64,000 nt of DNA, from NCBI RefSeq assembly GCF_014839805.1, contig NC_051135.1, forward strand, positions 14,883,291 to 14,947,290. Reading direction: 5' to 3'. Below the pieces are notes generated by a model that was not told the DNA's origin, made no database searches, and was given only the letters and a program-made list of their open reading frames with translations. The DNA comes from Manduca sexta. Taxonomy: Eukaryota; Arthropoda; Insecta; Lepidoptera; Sphingidae. The position numbers and the translations under genes were made by a program. Positions 59,382-64,000 of the stretch are shown here, in pieces; the stretch's first letter is position 1; every line of letters begins with the position of its first letter.

Positions 59382-59404
59382 ACTACAACGAGACGTTCGC
59401 ACCA

Positions 59405-60004
59405 GTGATTCGTCATTCTTCCCTCCGCACGTTGTTTGCGATAGCTGCAGATATGAAGTTGAGAATGAAGCACTTAGATGTCGATACAGCTTTCCTTAAC
59501 GGAGATTTAGAAGAAGAAGTTTTCATGGAGCAACCTCTTGGTTTTATTGAAAAGGGTAAAGAAAACAAAGTTTGTTTATTGAAGAAATCTCTTTACGGTC
59601 TTAAACAGGCACCGCGAGCTTGGAATAAAAAGTTAAATGAAACGCTTTCTAAAATAGGTTTCATAGGAACTCCTTCCGAACCTTGTGTGTATACTAAACG
59701 TTTTGGTAAAGAACTTGTAATATTAGGAATCTTTGTTGATGACATAATAGTCTTCTTTAATTCTGATTTGACATTTGACACTGTCAAGAATGATTTGTCA
59801 AAATATTTTTCATTAAAAGATCTCGGAATACTGAAATGTTATTTGGGACTACAAGTTGAAAGTGATTCCGAGAGTATAAGGTTGAACCAGCGAAATTATA
59901 TTCTTTCTATATTAGAAAAATTTAATATGAAGGATTGTAAGGCCGTGGATACTCCATTAATTAAAAAGAATATGGAAAAAAAGAATGGATGGTCAAGTCG
60001 GTGA
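59405..60004 (+). pseudogene. Ty1/copia reverse transcriptase core
   Basis: LDVDTAFLNGDLEEEVFMEQ (first catalytic Asp), CLLKKSLYGLKQAPRAWNKK, and the catalytic box FVDD in ILGIFVDDIIVF, then FSLKDLGILKCYLGLQV. It changes frame again at about 59985-60004 to enter RNase H. Confidence 0.8.
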
Positions 60005-60322
60005 GTCTTATCCTTATCAAAACTTAATAGGATGCCTCATGTATCTAGCGGTAAACACACGACCAGACATCGCTTACGCCACGAGCTATTTAAGTCAATT
60101 TAATACGTGTTTTACTAAAGAACACTGGAATGCTGCTAAAAGGATTCTGCAATACCTAAAAGGTACCCTAAACTATTCATTGGTTTACAGGAAGAATAGA
60201 GAACCTTTAAAGGGTTTTTGTGACGCAGACTGGGCAAACTGTCCAATCGACAGAAGGTCATACACCGGTTATGTTTACAAGTTAAGTGGAGGTCCAGTAT
60301 CATGGGAATCCAAGAAGCAACC
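59985..60322 (+). pseudogene. Ty1/copia RNase H, cut by LINE insertion
   Basis: YQNLIGCLMYLAVNTRPDIA, AAKRILQYLKGTLNYSLVYR, catalytic Asp region GFCDADWANCPIDRRSYTGY, then SWESKKQP where homology stops at the poly(T). The rest of RNase H and the 3' LTR would lie beyond the LINE, outside the window. Confidence 0.82.
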
Positions 60323-60342
60323 TTTTTTTTTTTTTTTTTTTT

Positions 60343-60926
60343 GGTTTCGCGGAGAAAGTCCCTTATTACTACCGCCCAGCCTTCATGGGGGGCGACTGAG
60401 CGGTTATGCTGGGGTAACCGTGCCTTACGGCCCGGCGTTGAGCCGCCCGGATTTGATGGCGACCTTCGGGCGACCGCCGGGCCGAGTCCCTAACCCTATA
60501 TACAGCTAACCTATGCACGGCCTACCAGCTAAAACTCCGCGGTGGCCCTCTTCGGCGCATTAGGGACGACTGCGGGCTTCCTCTGACGGAAGTGTCTAAG
60601 TATTCGTCCGCAGCCGCCCCTGCGCGGTGCCGCCTTGCGGCCCGTCTCCTATGGGGGAGGGGGGGGGGGGGGGGCTCAGAAGCCCCCGCGCACCGAAGGA
60701 CGCCCTCGGCGTCTACGGCAGCATGAGGCCAACTACACGCTGCCGTCCATCCCGGGGGTCAACCGAAACATGTGCAAAATTGCACAAAAATGCACTAGGG
60801 CGGACAGCCCCTGCTGCCCGCCGACGACCCCCTTCGTGGCCCCTATTAGTCGCCTCTTACGACAGGCCGGGGATACCGTGGTGGAATTCTCCAAACGCCC
60901 CCATTCCACAGGGCGGGAAACGCCGG
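60343..60926 (-). other. 3' UTR of the R1-clade LINE
   Basis: Noncoding, GC-rich. Contains a run of 16 G (60659-60674, + strand) and TAGTCGCCTCTTACGACAGG near 60848, a motif seen in 3' regions of related LINEs. ORF2 stop is at 60927-60929. Confidence 0.6.
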
Positions 60927-62306
60927 TCAGTCGTCCACCCGGCGCCTCCTTCGTCTCCTCTGACGGCGGGAGGGATCCTCCCTCTCTCGATCCCTCTCGG
61001 CACTCTCCTTCTGCGAGAGGACCACCTCGCAGAAGTGGGCCACCGCGCGCCAGGCCTCCCGACTGCCGACCATGGAAGCGACCACGGCCGGCAGCGAGAG
61101 ATCTCCTCCGACGACTGAAAAGAGAGCGCTGCGCTCCTCGTCCCAGGCTGGGCAGGACTCCAATGTGTGTTGGGCCGTATCCTGCGGGCAGTTGTCACAA
61201 TGGTGACACACGGCACTTGCTTCCTTTCCTACTATTTGACACAGGTACTCACCGAAGCAACCATGCCCGGTGAGCACTTGCGTCAGGCGAAATGTCGCCG
61301 CGCCGTGGCGCCTGTCCAGCCACTGTGCAAAGACAGGACGCACTGCCGCGATGGCCCGAAGCCCCGCTGACGGGGCCTCCAGCCTGAGACGCCACTCCTC
61401 CACGGCGGCTCGCCGTAAGGAGGCCCTCTTGGCCTCCACCTCCTTCGGGGCCGGACGCTGCCCGCTACTGAACGCCTCCTCCCTCCAGTGAAAAGCGTTG
61501 GAGAGAGATTTGGCGTCCAGATCCCAGGGCAGGAATCCAGCCAAAACACAAGCCGCCTCGTACGAGACCGTGCGGTACGCCCTTATGGCCCGCTGCGCAA
61601 CGACCCGCTGCGGACCCCGCAGGAGAGCGACAGAACGCCCCCTCAGGGCGTCAGCCCAGACCGGATTGCCGTACAGTGCCATGGACCGCACGACCCCGTG
61701 GTACAACCTTCGGCAAGGGATACCGGGACCTTCCAGGTTGGGCAGCAGGCTAGAAAGAGCGCCCGCTGCCCTAGACAACTTTGCCTTTAAACTCTGAAAA
61801 TGGGCGCGGAATTTCCACCGGCTGTCCAAGGTCAAACCCAAATATTTCATACTTTTGCCGATGGGAATCCGCACCCCCTCAACCACGATGTGAGCACCGG
61901 CCGGCGGCCCTCTCCGAGGCCCGTGAAAACAAATGGCCTCGGTTTTTTCGAGGGCCACCTTCAAACCTAATCGCCGAATTCGGCTCACTACATTGCCGGT
62001 GCCCACCGCCGCCAGGATCGCGGCATCCTGGAAGGTCTTGGACGTCGCCGTGACAAGCGTGTCATCCGCATAGCACGTCACGCCGACGCCCCGGAGATTA
62101 GCACCACGGAGCACCCAGTCGTAGCCGATGTTCCACAAGAGAGGGCCTAGAACCGACCCCTGCGGGACACCGCACGACATCGCTCTCCGGTGCCACCCGT
62201 CGGCGCCTGGATAGACCACGTACCTGTCAGAAAGGTACGCGTGCACCAGACGCCTGAGATAGGGCGGCACCACGTGGTACCGCAGTGCCTCATTGATGCA
62301 TGGCCA
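60927..62306 (-). pseudogene. R1-clade LINE ORF2, C-terminal part (RT palm to CCHC)
   Basis: From just after the frameshift at about 62307: VPPYLRRLVHAYLSDRYVVY, RT box GVPQGSVLGPLLWNIGYDWV, catalytic CYADDTLV (YADD intact, about 62056-62075), KTEAICFHG and MKYLGLTLDSRWKF. A thumb/linker follows, then the C-terminal knuckle CHHCDNC...HTLESC near 61150-61200. It ends in an Arg-rich tail (RRQRRRRRRR). Apart from the single break, the frame is open throughout. Confidence 0.82.
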
Positions 62307-64000
62307 GGGAGCGAATTAAACGCATTGGAGATGTCTAGCGATACCGCAATAACTATTTTACCCCTGGCCACTGCTTCCTCCGCCTGCGACTTGACCCGTA
62401 GAATCGCGTGGATGGTAGAGCGTCCACACCGAAACCCGTACTGACAGTCGGCCAAGTTTGGACCGACCCTCTCGAGGTGCTCGACGAGGCGAGCATGGAT
62501 TATTCGCTCGAAGAGTTTGGCGACCTCGTCGAGCAACACGATGGGTCGGTAGGCCGACGGCGACTCTGTGGGTCGTCCCTCCTTCTTCAGCAGGACGAGC
62601 CTCCCGGTTTTCCAACGCGCCGGGAAGACGCCCTGCTGCATACAGGCGGAGAACAGGCTGCGGAGCCGCGGCCCCAGGTGTTCGAGGGCTAGCACCCAGG
62701 CTTTCCCCGGGATGCCATCGAGCCCCGGGGCGGTATTCTTGCCCCGCAGCCGAAACACTGCCGCCCGCATTTCCGCGGGCGAAACCTCCGGAATATCCCT
62801 TGCCGATAACTCTAACGACGAAGACGCCACTTCCGGTGGCGCCATCGGTGGAGGAGTGGTATTCTCGGTGGTCGGGAACAAGGCCGCGACGACGTTGGCC
62901 AGAAGTTCTGGCTGGAGACTCTGCGACAGCGGGGGCGCCGCTGGACGAAGCTTATTCATTACTAATTTGTAGGGGCGCCCCCACGGGTCCGCGTCGAGAG
63001 TCTCCAAAAACTCCCTGCGTGCCGCGACCTTGGCTCTATGCACGGCCACCCGCAGCGCTCTCTTCGCCTCCTTGTAGAGGCCGTAGAGCTGCCGCTCCCG
63101 GTCTTCGTGTGTACTACTTCTGATACGGTGACGGCGATGCCTGGCGTATCGACGGCGCGCAGCCACGCAAGATGCGCGCAACTGCGCTAATTCAGCCGAC
63201 CACCAGTACACCTGTCGCCGCGGAGGATGACGGAGGGCCCGGGGCATGGCGGCGTCGCAAACATCCGACATTGCCACCCCGAACCACTCCGCCTCCTGCT
63301 CGACCCGCACCGGACCCTCCGGCACGGGGAGCCACGACACTGCCAAAGCCGCCAGCCCTAGGGCCTCCTTATCGAGGCGCCGTAACGCCCACCGCGGGCC
63401 GTCCTGGTTAGGGGCACTCGGTCCACCACTGTTGGGCCGGATACTCGAGAATGCGGAGACGTCGAACCTAATATATCGATGGTCCGACAACGTCTCCACG
63501 CCCACGAGGACTCTCCAGCCCTGGACACGACGTGCGACGGCGGGACTCCCAAACGACAGATCCACTATGGACCCGCCGTTGTGCCGCACGCACGTGTTCA
63601 CCGACCCCCTGTTCAGGACGGCTAGGCCGACGGAAATCGCCCAATCCTCCAGGACCTCACCGCGAGCGTTGGTCGCCGGCGAACCCCAGACTACGGATTT
63701 CGCGTTGAAGTCGCCGGCGACAATCGCCTGGTGAGGTTGGCCCTGCTCAACCAGGGCCCCCAGCCGAGCGAGAAACGATTCGAACTCGGCCAGGGGTCTG
63801 TTGGGGGAGAAATACACTCCTACTACCCACAAGTCCCCCAACAGAGCCGCGACGCATCCCTGGCCCTTCTCGACTTTTGTGAAGGGCGGGGAGCCAGCGG
63901 CACCCTGGGTGATGATGGCCACCAACCCGTCGATGTCCCCGACCCAGTTATCGCGGGGCGGGACAAAATACGGTTCGGCGACCACGGCCACGTGCACCGA
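62307..64000 (-). pseudogene. R1-clade LINE ORF2, N-terminal part (endonuclease to RT fingers)
   Basis: Open to the window edge, so the true start lies outside. The apurinic-type endonuclease shows VAVVAEPYFVPPRDNWVGD, VAGDFNAKSVVWGS (catalytic Asp/Asn) and LSDHRYIRFDV (catalytic SDH). Then a basic linker and RT fingers: NTAPGLDGIPGKAW, YRPIVLLDEVAKLFERII, QYGFRCGRSTIHAI and catalytic Asp in VSLDISNAFNSLP. One base is missing near 62307, so this half reads out of frame into a stop at 62147. Confidence 0.82.

Larger units (their letters stand above)
60323..64000 (-). mobile_element. R1-clade LINE inserted into copia (5' end outside window)
   Basis: GC-rich block starting with 20 T (60323-60342), the complement of the LINE poly(A) tail. 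It has a 3' UTR of about 580 bp and ORF2 running off the right edge. The endonuclease, RT and C-terminal CCHC order fits the R1 clade. The abrupt change in base composition at the junction supports recent arrival relative to copia. Confidence 0.82.

Noticed and set aside
60627..61273. 163- and 212-codon + strand frames over the LINE 3' region
   Set aside because: GC-rich antisense shadows of ORF2 and its 3' UTR.
62458..63734. Several + strand frames opposite LINE ORF2
   Set aside because: High GC content makes stops rare; the - strand carries the endonuclease and RT motifs.
63992..64000. Start of LINE ORF2 near the right edge
   Set aside because: The codon there is GTG within an open frame that continues past the window, so it is not a real start.

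Overview
This is eukaryotic nuclear DNA, almost certainly from a moth or butterfly. The host sequence is AT-rich with long introns and GT-AG exons. It is crowded with repeat types typical of Lepidoptera: Helitron-like elements ending in CTAG after a GC-rich 3' arm, tRNA-derived SINEs, an R1-clade LINE and a Ty1/copia element. No prokaryotic features, CRISPR arrays or rRNA genes are seen.

Left third (1-30000): three copies of one gene for a 12-helix MFS membrane transporter of the SV2/organic-cation-transporter type. Copy A (+ strand, last four exons only, 138-4155) converges on copy B (- strand, 7458-17672), which is followed in the same direction by copy C (- strand, 20986-29257). B and C each have ten coding exons, and exons 2-9 match in length and phase apart from a single base in exon 8 of C. 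B and C also share intronic SINE and other repeat insertions, so those insertions predate the duplication. The copies have diverged in condition. A and C keep the ancestral stop codon. B has lost it and reads through into a Helitron-like element, adding about 73 residues. C carries a one-base insertion in exon 8 that truncates the protein.

Middle (30000-47000): a gene-poor stretch of transposon debris (a MITE with near-perfect 60-bp inverted ends, a jockey/CR1-like LINE remnant, SINEs with intact target-site duplications), then a complete-looking CD36/scavenger receptor class B gene on the + strand (40914-46968), with ten coding exons and two membrane anchors. Its exon 6-7 junction is unusual.

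Right part (47000-64000): a gene desert with assorted repeats and one unexplained 179-codon open frame (51726-52265, -). From 56415 there is a Ty1/copia element (177-bp 5' LTR, gag, protease, integrase, RT, RNase H) with several frame breaks. It is cut inside RNase H by the poly(A) tail of a GC-rich R1-clade LINE in the opposite orientation. The LINE's ORF2 (endonuclease, RT, CCHC knuckle) has one frameshift and runs off the right edge.

The most unusual host-gene observation is the transposon-derived C-terminus of transporter copy B. The most unusual repeat structure is a head-to-tail pair of Helitron-like elements carrying 7 and 4 copies of a 123-bp internal repeat (1644-3793).
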